Below are positions 1 through 9,740 of a stretch of 64,000 nt of DNA, piece by piece. The stretch spans positions 310,001 through 374,000 of the forward strand of contig JALBYC010000013.1 in NCBI GenBank assembly GCA_023212645.1. The letters are read 5' to 3'. The position numbers were made by a program, and so were the translations under genes. The notes beneath the pieces are model-generated. The model was not told the origin of the DNA. It saw only the letters and a program-made list of their open reading frames with translations, and did no database searches. Source of the stretch: Farysia itapuensis. Lineage: Eukaryota > Basidiomycota > Ustilaginomycetes > Ustilaginales > Ustilaginaceae. Position 1 is the first letter of the stretch. Every line of letters starts with the position of its first letter.

Positions 1-25
1 TAGCATAACACGAACAATTGCTCTT

Positions 26-1009
26 CTATATTGCCCTTTGATGCGCAGTGGCCAGATCGCGTATTTGAGCCGTAATTTGCTGAAAGATGGGGAATGTGAG
101 GGAATCTTTGTATCGCTGCACGGTGGTACGTGAGAGGATGGTGCCGACGGGTGCGGCGGAAAGTTCTGCTGGTGTCGGCACACTTGCCGGTAGGGGGGAG
201 TGGATATCGAGTGCTGCTGTTGTTTCGACGAGTTGCTGGGTCGCTTGCTCTTTTGCATCGTCCAGAACGCGGACTAGGCCTGGGTCGATGGGGATTCGGC
301 CCAGAAAGTGGATGGACTCGCGCTTGGCTAGTGCTTCGCCACCGCCTTTGCCCCATACGTTGGTGCAGTCGTTGCAGTGTGGACAGATGTAGCCAGACAT
401 GTTTTCAATGAGTCCCAGCAGGGGCAGACTTGTTTTGCGACAGAAGTCGAGACTGCGTAGATTGTCGGCGAGACTGACGGCCTGCGGTGTGGTGACCATG
501 ACAGCGGAAGGGTTGAAGGTGCGCAGGTATTCGAGCGCGGAAATGTGCTCGTCTGACGTGCCGGGTGGTGTGTCGATGATCAGGTAGTCGAGCGCACCCC
601 AGCGTACGTCGGCGAGAAACTGTCGAATCATGGCGTTCTTCTTGGGTCCACGCCACACGACCGAATCGTTGCGCGAGCGCAGTAGAAAGCCGACACTCAT
701 GACTGCCAACGACTGGGAAGCATCAGTGTACACCGGCACCCATCCGTCCGTCGACTGCTTCACCGTCTGTCCATCCAAGCCCAACATGCGCGGTATTGAC
801 GGGCCGGTAAGGTCGATATCCAGAATGCCCACTTTGGCACCATCCTGCGCAAGTGAGAGCGCCAGCTGAGCAGCCACCGAAGACTTACCCACCCCTCCCT
901 TGCCAGACAATACCAGAATGACGTTCTTCACCTGTGACAGGCGTCGAACAATCTTGGGATCGGCGCCCAAATGCGACGCCGACGGAGACACGCCCGTACT
1001 TCCGTTCAT
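26..1009 (-). CDS. CFD1: Cytosolic Fe-S cluster assembly P-loop ATPase, CFD1/NUBP2 type
   Basis: The 327-residue Mrp/NBP35-family P-loop NTPase would act with NBP35 as the scaffold of cytosolic and nuclear Fe-S cluster assembly. A deviant Walker A (GKGGVGKSS, about residues 36-44), the DIDLTGPS segment (64-71) and a Walker B-like [10 protein letters not shown] segment (about 144-153) are visible. The bridging-cluster motif CPHC lies at residues 209-212. The N-terminal four-cysteine ferredoxin-like motif that marks NBP35 is absent, which is why CFD1 is preferred. Length fits the family. The ATG at 1009 is a little upstream of the conserved core and gives a normal N terminus. The gene diverges from the decarboxylase gene across about 290 bp. 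Confidence 0.9.
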   Translation of the reverse strand: MNGSTGVSPSASHLGADPKIVRRLSQVKNVILVLSGKGGVGKSSVAAQLALSLAQDGAKVGILDIDLTGPSIPRMLGLDGQTVKQSTDGWVPVYTDASQSLAVMSVGFLLRSRNDSVVWRGPKKNAMIRQFLADVRWGALDYLIIDTPPGTSDEHISALEYLRTFNPSAVMVTTPQAVSLADNLRSLDFCRKTSLPLLGLIENMSGYICPHCNDCTNVWGKGGGEALAKRESIHFLGRIPIDPGLVRVLDDAKEQATQQLVETTAALDIHSPLPASVPTPAELSAAPVGTILSRTTVQRYKDSLTFPIFQQITAQIRDLATAHQRAI

Positions 1010-1246
1010 ACCCTCAGTGGTCGTGTTCGGATTTAATCCAATCGGTATTCACTGCGTCCAAAATATTCTGAGATGGAGCTCTTCCCGGTCTTCCCCCCGA
1101 CTTCCGGACCGCGGAAGAACTCTTTCGCCTCCACCCGGGCGAAAAAGAGAAACAGCAGCGATATGACGCTATGACGGCCGACACAGGAAACACGTGGCTC
1201 CTTAAGGTTTCCATGACATGACGTTGATCCGACGGCCCTCCAGAGA

Positions 1247-1256
1247 CATATATACC
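1247..1256 (+). promoter_or_regulatory. Possible TATA box of the phenolic acid decarboxylase gene
   Basis: The string CATATATACC ends 45 bp before the start codon at 1301, in the spacer shared with CFD1. The spacing would give a short leader. This is a sequence match only. Confidence 0.35.
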
Positions 1257-1300
1257 CTGCAAGACGTAGCAGTCGCTCAATCACACTGCATTTCTACACA

Positions 1301-1828
1301 ATGATTTGGCCGCAAGGAGACAAGAAGACGGAAAGCGCCTTTGAGAACGATATCAAGGACGTGCATCTGCTGTACGACTACGATGCGCAGAACCCCGACA
1401 CGGGAGCGGCTGAAAAGTGGCGCTATGAGATGTGGTTCCACTCGGCGGACCGCATCGTATACGCCATCTGGGGCGGACCGATGGCTGGACGTAAGAACTA
1501 CCAAAAGGCCGACTACCAATGTATCCGACCAGGCGAGCTATGGCAGTGCTCCTGGTTGGAAGAAACCGGGACCATCTGCTCCCTCGTCTACGACATCAAG
1601 CTGAACCGCATCACCACCATGCTCAACTTTAGCAAAGGTCACTGGGAGGAGGCCGAACAGGCCCACGGCGACAAGCGCAACCCAGAGGATTTCCAGCGCT
1701 GGCGCAATCTGGCCAAGATTGGCTCCACCACCGATCGACACATCCTCAACGAGCAGGCCAACATCGTCGAGTCCTTCAAAGGCGCCGGCCAGCTACAAGA
1801 CATTGACACTAGCGCCCCCACACTCTAG
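1301..1828 (+). CDS. Phenolic acid decarboxylase (PadC family)
   Basis: The 175-residue protein fits the cofactor-free bacterial PadC/PAD family, which decarboxylates p-coumaric, ferulic and caffeic acids to vinylphenols. Bacterial PAD uses two tyrosines, an arginine and a glutamate. All have apparent counterparts here: Tyr25 and Tyr27 (LLYDYD), Arg64 (MAGRKNY) and Glu87 (SWLEETG). The C-terminal part (HGDKRNPEDF onward, HILNEQA) looks like a fungal extension. This is unrelated to the prenyl-FMN-dependent Fdc1 of yeasts. Single exon, ATG at 1301, stop 66 bp from the stop of convergent APM1. A role in detoxifying plant hydroxycinnamates is inferred. Substrate range cannot be read from the sequence. 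Confidence 0.85.
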   Translation: MIWPQGDKKTESAFENDIKDVHLLYDYDAQNPDTGAAEKWRYEMWFHSADRIVYAIWGGPMAGRKNYQKADYQCIRPGELWQCSWLEETGTICSLVYDIKLNRITTMLNFSKGHWEEAEQAHGDKRNPEDFQRWRNLAKIGSTTDRHILNEQANIVESFKGAGQLQDIDTSAPTL

Positions 1829-1894
1829 AAGATCGCACTGAGGAAATTCACCAGACCCGATAATGGCAGGAAAGAAAATGTTTGTGGGCTTGCT

Positions 1895-3214
1895 CTATGC
1901 TGAAAAGGGTGCGAGTCGCGCTGATGGCTTCTCGCTCTGCGTGCGCAGATCGTATTCTCCGTGCTGCGTAATGTAGCGCACCCAGGGTAGCGCCTGGTAT
2001 CCCGACTTCTCGACAATCTTGAGGTAGCGCACCTGGATACCCGAGACGGTGAAGTAAGGGATCTCGAATTTGACACTGATAGGTGTGCGTCGATCGAGTG
2101 TGTCTTCGCTCTTGACGCTTGGCAGGCCAAAGTGAGCGCGCATGAGAAACTCTTTGCCACCTCCGAGCGTCTTGATCTTCCACACCATCGCCGAGCTCTC
2201 CGGTGCGTATACGACAGAGCCAATCGCAGCCCGGAACTTGGGCGAGTCGGCATCGTCTGGGACCGGGATGTGAATCTCGACATTGTTGGCCGTCGAACGT
2301 CGTTTGAATTGCGCCTTGACTTTGACCATGAACTCGATTCGACTGCCCTCGTGCCGTTCGATAATTGCCTCTGCCCAGATCACCGGCTTTACCTGTGTAT
2401 TTAATCGGTAGCTCATCAGCTCAAACTCGCCGTCCGGCGGGATGAAACTGATGGTGCGGTCGTTTTCAAACCGTGCTAGACGCACACATTGGTGGAACTT
2501 GACGTCTTCCATCTCGATTGCCTTGCCTCTTGCTGCCCTGCCTGTGTTTTCAAACATGACTTTGTCGTTGAGCCCCAATCGCAGTTCGGGCATTCCGGAT
2601 AGATAACACTTCATCTTGACTGCGCCTAGGATTTCACTCCGGATCACGTTGCCGTTGGCACTGACCAGCAGATTGACGGACTCGACCACGTCCAGGAACA
2701 CCTCGTTCTTGCGATATCGAATGCCCTCGGACCGCCATGAAACTGCGTTGGTCACTGCCATTGGTGGCCGCACCTGCACTTCCAGCTTGTGACTCTCTTG
2801 AGTAATATATTCCTGCAGGATTTTCGACTCGGTTGTCTGTGGGTATCCAAAGTCCATCATCTCGTCCAACAGCTCGTAGATGATGACAAAGTTGTCCCGG
2901 ATCGACTCTTCCTCTAGCTCCTTGAAGTACTCTTCTAGCACCGAGGCTAACTTGTGCAAGAAGATCAGCACCTCGGCGGCATTCGAATTGCGCCTTGAGA
3001 GTGCAAGTAGGTACAGGTTGTTGTGTCGAATAAACATGTAGTTGACCCCTTCTGAAGAAAAGCAAGGGCATACGGATGACCCACCAGCCTCTTCTTCCAG
3101 ATCCAGCAGCAACGGCATGAACTTCTCCACGGCTGACGTCGAAATGTCATCTCGATACGAGCGCTGGATGAGCGACTTGCCCTTCAAGTCGACAATGGCA
3201 ATCAGCGACGTCAT
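1895..3214 (-). CDS. APM1: AP-1 clathrin adaptor complex, medium (mu) subunit
   Basis: This 439-residue protein is the medium chain of the heterotetrameric AP-1 adaptor, which sorts cargo between the trans-Golgi network and endosomes. The N-terminal longin-like domain (about 1-140) begins with the typical IAIVDLKGKSLIQRSYRDD string and FMPLL. The C-terminal mu-homology domain (about 160-430) begins near WRSEGIRYRKNEVFLDVVE and contains the SYRLNT and PWVRYIT segments. Length matches AP-1 mu chains (about 430-445), and the motif set fits AP-1 better than AP-2 or AP-3. No intron is needed. The ATG at 3214 is at the conserved N terminus. The stop is 66 bp from the convergent decarboxylase stop. 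Confidence 0.93.
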   Translation of the reverse strand: MTSLIAIVDLKGKSLIQRSYRDDISTSAVEKFMPLLLDLEEEAGGSSVCPCFSSEGVNYMFIRHNNLYLLALSRRNSNAAEVLIFLHKLASVLEEYFKELEEESIRDNFVIIYELLDEMMDFGYPQTTESKILQEYITQESHKLEVQVRPPMAVTNAVSWRSEGIRYRKNEVFLDVVESVNLLVSANGNVIRSEILGAVKMKCYLSGMPELRLGLNDKVMFENTGRAARGKAIEMEDVKFHQCVRLARFENDRTISFIPPDGEFELMSYRLNTQVKPVIWAEAIIERHEGSRIEFMVKVKAQFKRRSTANNVEIHIPVPDDADSPKFRAAIGSVVYAPESSAMVWKIKTLGGGKEFLMRAHFGLPSVKSEDTLDRRTPISVKFEIPYFTVSGIQVRYLKIVEKSGYQALPWVRYITQHGEYDLRTQSEKPSARLAPFSA

Positions 3215-3421
3215 CCCTACGGCTCAGAGTTGCGACAAAGAGCGCGCAGTAGTGTTGGTGTGTGGATGTCGGTCGGAGTGGCCTGAGCTTTCTTCGAACC
3301 CTCATCTTTAGTCACATGACACGTTTGGCTGATCTGACATACAGCCCGCATCGCTTTTAGTCCTTTCGCTCACTGTACCATCCCCTGAACACTGTATGGT
3401 CCCAGCCTCATAGTCGCAGCG

Positions 3422-3900
3422 ATGCAGCGTTCGTGTGCATGTACGCCTGACTCGTTACTTAAGCCAGCAGGCGGTGTCACTACGCTGGACCCAAGCCAGC
3501 GTGTCAGTGCTCAACAACTCGCTCAGCGTGACAAAGCGTGGCAATCGCAGCGCCGTGAGGCAGAGTCGAGCAACGCTTCGTCTAGCAACAGCACCATGGT
3601 CAGTAGCACAAGGACGTCCATCGCCTCCTTCTTCTCCCGCCGAAAGTCATCAACTTAGATACCCATCGAACAGGTCCAGAATCGGCCAGGGGCAGCAGCC
3701 CGATTCTTTTCTGCCCAGATCCTGCGTCTGCATACAAACGTGCTCGTGCGTATCTGGTGAATCGGATGTACCAGGGGTCCAGGACAGACATGGGTGCACC
3801 GCACATGCTCAGTGGAAACTACGTTCCAGAGACCCAGGTGGAGATCAGCAGGAACCGACCATTTCCACGTAAATCACGATTGATCGTTGACCTGGGGTGA
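3422..3900 (+). CDS. Small hypothetical protein, probably two exons (3422-3554 and 3719-3900)
   Basis: I do not recognise this gene. From the ATG at 3422 an open frame reads to a TAG at 3656-3658 (78 aa, Ser/Gln-rich). A second coding-like stretch in another frame, with AYKRARAYLVNRMYQGSR and a basic end (RPFPRKSRLIVDLG), reaches TGA at 3898-3900. A donor GTGAGG at 3555 and a pyrimidine-rich acceptor (TTCTTTTCTGCCCAG, ending at 3718) join them in frame. That gives a 164-nt intron and a predicted 104-aa basic protein. I see no strong branch point. Retaining the intron would give the 78-aa form. An alternative acceptor at 3658 also keeps frame. No membrane segment or known domain is visible. 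Confidence 0.4.
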
Positions 3901-5211
3901 GCACGGAGTTTTTTTATGGCCGCACGTAGTTTTCGTATAGCCCGCGAATTTGGCTCTGTCAAACGACACCCATGTTTTGAGCTCGATGCACCAATGCCAC
4001 GCCCTTTATGCAAATAGTCTAAGTGCACGCTCTGCGTGTGATGCATGCACTTCACCTGTGATCCTTGCTATGCTAGACACCGTCATGAAGCTCAGGCAAC
4101 TGCAGGCAAGATTAAAGTAGGATGAGTCTAACAGCATCGAGGTGCACGATAGCGATAGGCAAATGGGCAGTGGCATGGCTTCGGTTGCAGAAGCTGGCAG
4201 ACCAAGTCGGCTTGGCATGATCATCGTTGAGCTACTTGATTGAAAGCGCACATCAGCCTAGATGCGCAATCGGCTGGATTTCCTCTGCTGTTTCGCCCCG
4301 CCTTGTTTTGCGACACGTCTAAAATATTTCATTCTCGCCAACCTCGACCGTGCCAGAAGCTGGTTCTATTTTGCTTACTGCTCCGTCAATACCGCTTCTG
4401 AGGCTATGGGACTAAGCCGAGACCATAGTGAAATAGCAGCTGAAACGGTTGATGTGGATAGCGTGCAGGCTTGGTCTGACCAAAGGACAGAAAAAAGGAA
4501 AGGCGCGAGAGGAGACGGAATCTCGCGCTCTCTCTAGAGCGCGATTTTGAGTTGACGGTCTTTGCCACAGCCAAATTTGGTCTCACTGCCGAGGACGCTC
4601 GAGACTCTGCACAGTAAGCCAAGAGAGCTTACGCAGACCAGCTCCCCTAACCTTTCAGATCGTATGATACAAAGACAACCCGCTGCGTACAGCGCACATA
4701 TCACTGGACGTCGAGTTCAGCGCAGATCCAATGGGGGAAAACAACACTCGCTCACTTCGAGTTCTGTGTTCTCAACACAGTTTGCCGACTTTGCAATGTA
4801 GACATTGTGGTCAAGGAAAGCAGATGTTGAGTGCCAAATACAGGGCAGTATGAGAGATCACGGGGTATGGCAGCCGAGGGAAGGAGGCCGGGGAGGGGAT
4901 GAGACGGGCGCATCCAGGTATGAGGGCCGAGGAGAACCGGGTTTGTGTCGAATTGGATGTGTGTATCTTTTTGACTGCTTGGGTGCATGCACGAGCGCGC
5001 CGAAGGCTGCTTTTTCCTCAAGTCGCCCGTCAATTATTGATTCTGTCAGTCTCTGACTCTGCCTCACTCGTGCCCCCAAAAGCCCATCCGCCTCTCGTCC
5101 CGTCCCCTTTCCCCCCCTTTCTCTTTTCTACCACCATCAGTCCTCTTTTCCCAATACATCCACTCAACGTCATCTCGACCTCCACCCTTCCCCTTCATCT
5201 CTCTATCAACA
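3901..5211. other. Gene-free stretch and histone H1 promoter/leader
   Basis: No convincing coding frame is visible on either strand. The stretch holds a perfect 8-bp inverted repeat at 4524-4543 and, from about 5095 to 5211, a C/T-rich leader typical of highly expressed fungal genes just before the H1 start. I see no tRNA or snRNA signature. Confidence 0.5.
4524..4543. repeat. Short perfect hairpin
   Basis: CGCGCTCT at 4524-4531 and AGAGCGCG at 4536-4543 are reverse complements separated by four bases. The role is unknown and it may be chance. Confidence 0.4.
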
Positions 5212-6352
5212 ATGTCTGCCGCCGCTAAGCCCGCTGCCAAGAAGGCATCCAAGCCCGCCGCCAAGAAGGCTGCCACCTCCTCCGGCCCAACTTACGAGGT
5301 AAGTGTTCCTTCAGCTACATGCACAGCGCGTCGCGTAGCATTGCTCCCTGTCATGTCTTACGGCATCCCCGTCCGCACTCGCGTCTGAGCCACGTAGTGC
5401 AGGACCTGCGCGGGGCGTCCAAATCGGATGGAGCAAAAATAGGGCTCTTCTGGGACGCGCCAGAATCAGCGATGGCGTTTCAGAGATTAGCTCGAAAATG
5501 ATCCGTCGCGCTGCAAATCTGGATGGAAACCCGTGTACCTATATGCTAACCTTTGTGTCGCGTCTTACAGGCCATGATCAAGGAGGCCGTCCTCGCTCAC
5601 CCCGCCGAGGCCCGCAACGGTATCGGACGCGCTACTATCAAGAAGTACATCCAGTCCCACCACCCCGAGACCGCCAAGGGCCCCGAGGCTTCGTTCAACT
5701 CGCGCGTCAATGCTGCCATCACCCGCGGTGCCGAGAAGAAGGTGTTCATGCTCCCTAAGGGACCCTCTGGCAAGGTCAAGCTTGCCCCCAAGGTCAAGGC
5801 CGAGAAGAAGCCCGCCACTGCCGCCGCTGCGACCAAGAAGACCGCTGCCGTTAAGAAGCCAGTTGCAAAGAAGGCTGCTGTCAAGAAGCCCGCCGCCAAG
5901 AAGCCCGTTGCCAAGAAGGTAGGTTGATCAACGCGACGCGCCTCCTTTCGTGTCTCAAGGCACTGACCTTTCTTCTCTCCTATCTTAGGTCGCCGCCAAG
6001 AAGCCCGCCGCTAAGAAGACTGCCTCTTCAACAGCTGCCAAGGCGAAGAAGCCTGCCGCTAAGAAGGTAAGTGCATCGCGTTGACGAAGCAGCCCGAAGA
6101 GATGCGGTCGAAGTGGATCTGCTCATCGCGACGCGATGGGCAGCGTCTAATTTCGCTGCCATCGGACAGCATTGCTGCCTTGATCGTCTGGTACAGGCAT
6201 TGAACGCGTCTGCATCTCTTCTGCTCCCTCTCGCTACGCCTCGTGCACTACCGAACCATCAGACTGACGCTCCCCTTCGCAAACCCCTTGCTTCTGTACA
6301 ACCTCAGGCCGCCAAGCCCGCTGCCAAGAAGGCTGCTGCCAAGAAGGCTTAA
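5212..6352 (+). CDS. HHO1: Linker histone H1 (four exons)
   Basis: Predicted exons are 5212-5298, 5571-5918, 5989-6066 and 6308-6352, giving 185 aa. Donors are GTAAGT, GTAGGT and GTAAGT. Acceptors end in TTACAG, TCTTAG and CCTCAG, and intron 1 has a TGCTAAC branch-point match at 5544-5550. The Lys/Ala-rich N-terminal tail (1-25) precedes one winged-helix globular domain (about residues 27-100: GPTYE, AMIKEAVLAH, then IGRATIKKYIQSH and FNSRVNAAITRG). A tail of KKPAAKK-type repeats follows. The protein binds nucleosomal linker DNA. All three introns are phase 0 and two interrupt the repetitive tail, so exon 3 (26 codons) could be skipped in frame. Only the extent of alternative splicing is uncertain. 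Confidence 0.92.
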
Positions 6353-7163
6353 AGCGCGACCATGCTCACCCCTCGGTCGTAGCTTTGTCCTGATACCTGT
6401 CTTTGCACTTCGTTCCTCTTCTTGATACTGTACTTGTTCCTACGCGCTTTCGGTCATCCCACCATGTTCCGACATGGAAGGATGGTGATCGTGTCTCCAG
6501 CTAGGGCCAGCTGGCTTCTTACCCTCTTGTACAACACTGGCTTTTGTCTCTAGTCTCGGCTCGTGTATCTATCTGTTCCTCCCAACGCTCTGTGTGTCTC
6601 TATGACTGTGCTCAAGTTGAGATGATGTCAGTACTAGCGCGGGGACATGTAAGATTACATTAGGAACAACTCATCGCGCGCGCAAACATGATCGATTAAA
6701 GATACTGTCCCGCCTTTGATGCATCCGGCCCTGCATAGCTAGATCGTGGTCTGAGTTTGTCCTTCGTGCAAGCGGGTAGCAGTATCTGTTGCGCGAGGAT
6801 GAGAAGGGATTGACAATGTTTTGACCGAGCAGGGTTGGCGCGCGCCGACTCACACGTCCGTTGCGGCGCGGTGGACAGCAGCCGCACTAATGGACGGTCC
6901 CGCACGTGACTCTGCAGATTTGGACCCTTGTTGAACGCGTTTGACTTACGCCGATCTAGTCTAACAGGATCTCATTTCCATTTTTTGAACAAATTTAGCG
7001 GAGGCGGGCTCTGAGCCTCTGATCCTTCTTGCACAATAGCCGTAGGCCATACGCGGCAACAAGCAGAGACTGCACAGGCCTTGAGCGGGAGCACAGCAAT
7101 GGACATGACCGTAACGTCCGATCAGAACGCTCCATGTGACAGCTTTGGGAGCCCAGGTGTAAG
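6353..7163. other. Intergenic: H1 3' end and MLH3-like promoter
   Basis: About 0.8 kb without a supportable gene. It should contain the H1 3' untranslated region and the upstream region of the MLH3-like gene. No conserved element was recognised. Confidence 0.5.
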
Positions 7164-9707
7164 ATGAGTGCTATTCGACCGCTCTCGCCGAGTACACGGG
7201 CGTCTCTCCAATCGTCTCTGATCGCGGTGACTCTGGACGATGTTTGCGCCGTCCTGCTTCGCCATGCACTTGAATATATGGGCGCGTCCACTCGAAAGCC
7301 GGTGGTATCGGTGTCCATGGACTACGACACGTGGACTCTGACTGTCAAACACAACGGCGGTGCTACCAATGCCGAGCTCGATATGCTCTCGTACCTTGGC
7401 ATGCTCCACAGCCGGGTCTGCTCGGAAGAGTCAGACACTACACGCATAGTGCAGAACGGTCAGGTGATCTACTCGGGCCTCTCTCCGGATCCAGATCGCT
7501 ACGAGGTGCTCCGTGGACCGATGCGCTTGCTTGAGGATGGCAAAGGCGCAGTGATTTGTCTCCGCGATATCTTTCACAGTATGCCTGTTCGACGAAGTTT
7601 TCTCGAAGCAGACACGCAAAAGAGGAAGCAGAACGAACGGTTGATGGAAACAGTCAGGAAGCTATCGCTCCTTCGGCCGGATACAAGCTTCCGCCTCATG
7701 GTGTTGTCCGAGTATCGTCAGCCCAAACCGCTATTGACACTCGCACAGGCGACGGACCTTGTCGAACGTTTTCGGCAAGCGTATGGCCGCTCCTCGCTCG
7801 ACATGAAGTCGATGCGGGCGATCGAATGGGAGACTATTCTACGGGGTGCCGCCAGGCAGACGGAGGTACGGAACAGATCCGTGAAGTTGCAGCTACGTGG
7901 ATTCGTCTCCCTCTCCACTTCGTCCAAAGCGCCGCAAATCCTGCTTGTCAACGGCTACAATTGGTCAGACTTGGGAAATTCAAACCTCTTGCAAGTGTCC
8001 GCTTCCGACAACGAGAGGGTCACACCTTATTTGGACATCTATGGTGAAGTTTCGTCTGCGGGACGGGTTCGGACAGACCTGTACAGCTCGATTGAGAACA
8101 AAATCAACGGCCTCCCGAACGCAGCTACCACCACGAAAGGTAGTCAACATGCGTTCGTCATCATCGCGACTCTCAAAGATGCTACGAGAGATGCGCTGCA
8201 GCGGGGATCTAGGCAGGGTACATCGTTCGAAACCGCGGTGTTGGACTCCATCAGCGCCTCCGAGCCGAAGTTGGGATCATCGTATCGCAAAGAGGTCGAC
8301 AACCAGGACACTATCTCAACGAGCGCCTCTTACCTCGCGTCTGTCGAGTACGTTGGAAGAAAGCGACCCAAGACAGCTCCGTCTGGTTTTGTCATCGTCC
8401 CCTCAGTCTCGGCGAAACGGCCTCAGACCGCATCTCTTGAGACACCGCGACATGCCTGTTCCAGCATTCCTCCTCCAACCGGCATGACAAGGTGGATCGA
8501 TCCTCAGACAGAGGAGCATTTCTTCATCGACACTCAGACAGGGCAAAGCTTTGGACCCATAGATCGCGCAGCGGATCACTCTGACTTACTAAAGAGGAAA
8601 ATCAAAGCGGGCATTATTGATAGATCTAAATTGCGCAAACGATCTACCGATAATGGACGACAAGCAGTGCCACAATGGCTCGAATCTACGCTGAAGGATT
8701 GGAAGAATCCGGCTTTCAGTGGCGAGCAAGCCAGTCCTGTCCAACTTCCGTCCCTGTCAAGCGAGTTCGACGATCCGGAGCTCGACGCCGCTCTAGCCGC
8801 GCTACCGTCCACGCCTAGACGGAGCAAACGGTTGATACCGGCTCCTCATCGCAGCAGTCGCTTCTTCGGAGAGCGTGAGGCACAGATCACCCACGATGGA
8901 CTCGAGGCAGACAACACGCGCGACCCTGCAGAAAGCACGGCGATCGAGACAGTGACTGAATTGCACATATCACGCACCGACCTCGCAACAGTGCATGTGG
9001 TGAACCAAGTGGACGACAAGTTTGTTCTCTGCACCTTGACTCCACAGGGCAGCCACTCAGCCGTGCTGGTGTGCTTTGACCAACACGCGGTGGACGAACG
9101 CTATCGGCTGGAGCAGCTTCTGCAAGACTATGTGGCAACTTGTCACCGTCCAAGGACGGTTGGTTCGACCAGTGCTACGCCTTTCACGGTGAACATTGAT
9201 CGGGAGGAGTACGCTCTTTTGGCAGATAAGGATGCGAGCAGTACAGCGGCTGTGGTTCAAGCAAGCCTTGCGTTCCTTGGATTCAGTGTAGCAGGCGTAG
9301 TGCTCGTCCACGAAGGCCTAGGGCACGCGCAAGCCGATCTCACGTCCATTCCGGACGTCCTACGCGACAGAGTCGTATCTTTGACAGGTCGCGTTCGCAA
9401 CGCAGACCTCTTGTCCCACGTCTTTCGTGCGACGCTTGCAGAGCTGATGGCTCAGCCGATCCCACCGGCTGTGCTGGAACGCGACGAGCTGTGTACCGAC
9501 CCATTGTCATGGCTTACGACAACTCGTCACATTCCTCCTTCTCTTATGGAGCTCTTCTGCAGCAAGGCATGTCGTTCGGCCATCATGTTCAACGATCCGC
9601 TATCGAAAGCGGCATGCCAAACGCTCATGAGCCGCCTTGCACTCTGCCAGTTTCCCTTCCAGTGCGCTCACGGTAGACCCACAATAGTACCCCTGTGCCG
9701 CTTTTGA
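7164..9707 (+). CDS. MLH3: MutL-homologue, MLH3-like, with degenerate ATPase motifs
   Basis: This 847-residue protein is a MutL homologue. The family acts in mismatch repair and, as MLH1-MLH3, in meiotic crossover formation. The N terminus aligns without gaps to MLH3 (no AGEV motif of MLH1/PMS1) and the LFxxLPVRR-like segment is present (RDIFHSMPVRR, about 135-144). The C-terminal endonuclease motif DQHA-x2-E-x4-E is intact at 639-650, with ACRSAIMFND and QCAHGRP near the end. The catalytic Glu of the ATPase motif is replaced (Val30), the Mg-binding Asn position is His34, DNGxG reads HNGG (63-66), and the GFRGEAL segment is missing. ATP binding by this subunit is therefore doubtful. Single exon; convergent with MED18, 33 bp between stops. 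Confidence 0.8.
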   Translation: MSAIRPLSPSTRASLQSSLIAVTLDDVCAVLLRHALEYMGASTRKPVVSVSMDYDTWTLTVKHNGGATNAELDMLSYLGMLHSRVCSEESDTTRIVQNGQVIYSGLSPDPDRYEVLRGPMRLLEDGKGAVICLRDIFHSMPVRRSFLEADTQKRKQNERLMETVRKLSLLRPDTSFRLMVLSEYRQPKPLLTLAQATDLVERFRQAYGRSSLDMKSMRAIEWETILRGAARQTEVRNRSVKLQLRGFVSLSTSSKAPQILLVNGYNWSDLGNSNLLQVSASDNERVTPYLDIYGEVSSAGRVRTDLYSSIENKINGLPNAATTTKGSQHAFVIIATLKDATRDALQRGSRQGTSFETAVLDSISASEPKLGSSYRKEVDNQDTISTSASYLASVEYVGRKRPKTAPSGFVIVPSVSAKRPQTASLETPRHACSSIPPPTGMTRWIDPQTEEHFFIDTQTGQSFGPIDRAADHSDLLKRKIKAGIIDRSKLRKRSTDNGRQAVPQWLESTLKDWKNPAFSGEQASPVQLPSLSSEFDDPELDAALAALPSTPRRSKRLIPAPHRSSRFFGEREAQITHDGLEADNTRDPAESTAIETVTELHISRTDLATVHVVNQVDDKFVLCTLTPQGSHSAVLVCFDQHAVDERYRLEQLLQDYVATCHRPRTVGSTSATPFTVNIDREEYALLADKDASSTAAVVQASLAFLGFSVAGVVLVHEGLGHAQADLTSIPDVLRDRVVSLTGRVRNADLLSHVFRATLAELMAQPIPPAVLERDELCTDPLSWLTTTRHIPPSLMELFCSKACRSAIMFNDPLSKAACQTLMSRLALCQFPFQCAHGRPTIVPLCRF

Positions 9708-9740
9708 CATTAAATTTGTACGCTGTATGCTTTTGATAGT

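Noticed and set aside
5750..6350. Repeated AAGAAG/GCCGCC units as a DNA tandem repeat or mobile element
   Set aside because: They encode the Lys/Ala-rich H1 tail and are explained by protein composition.
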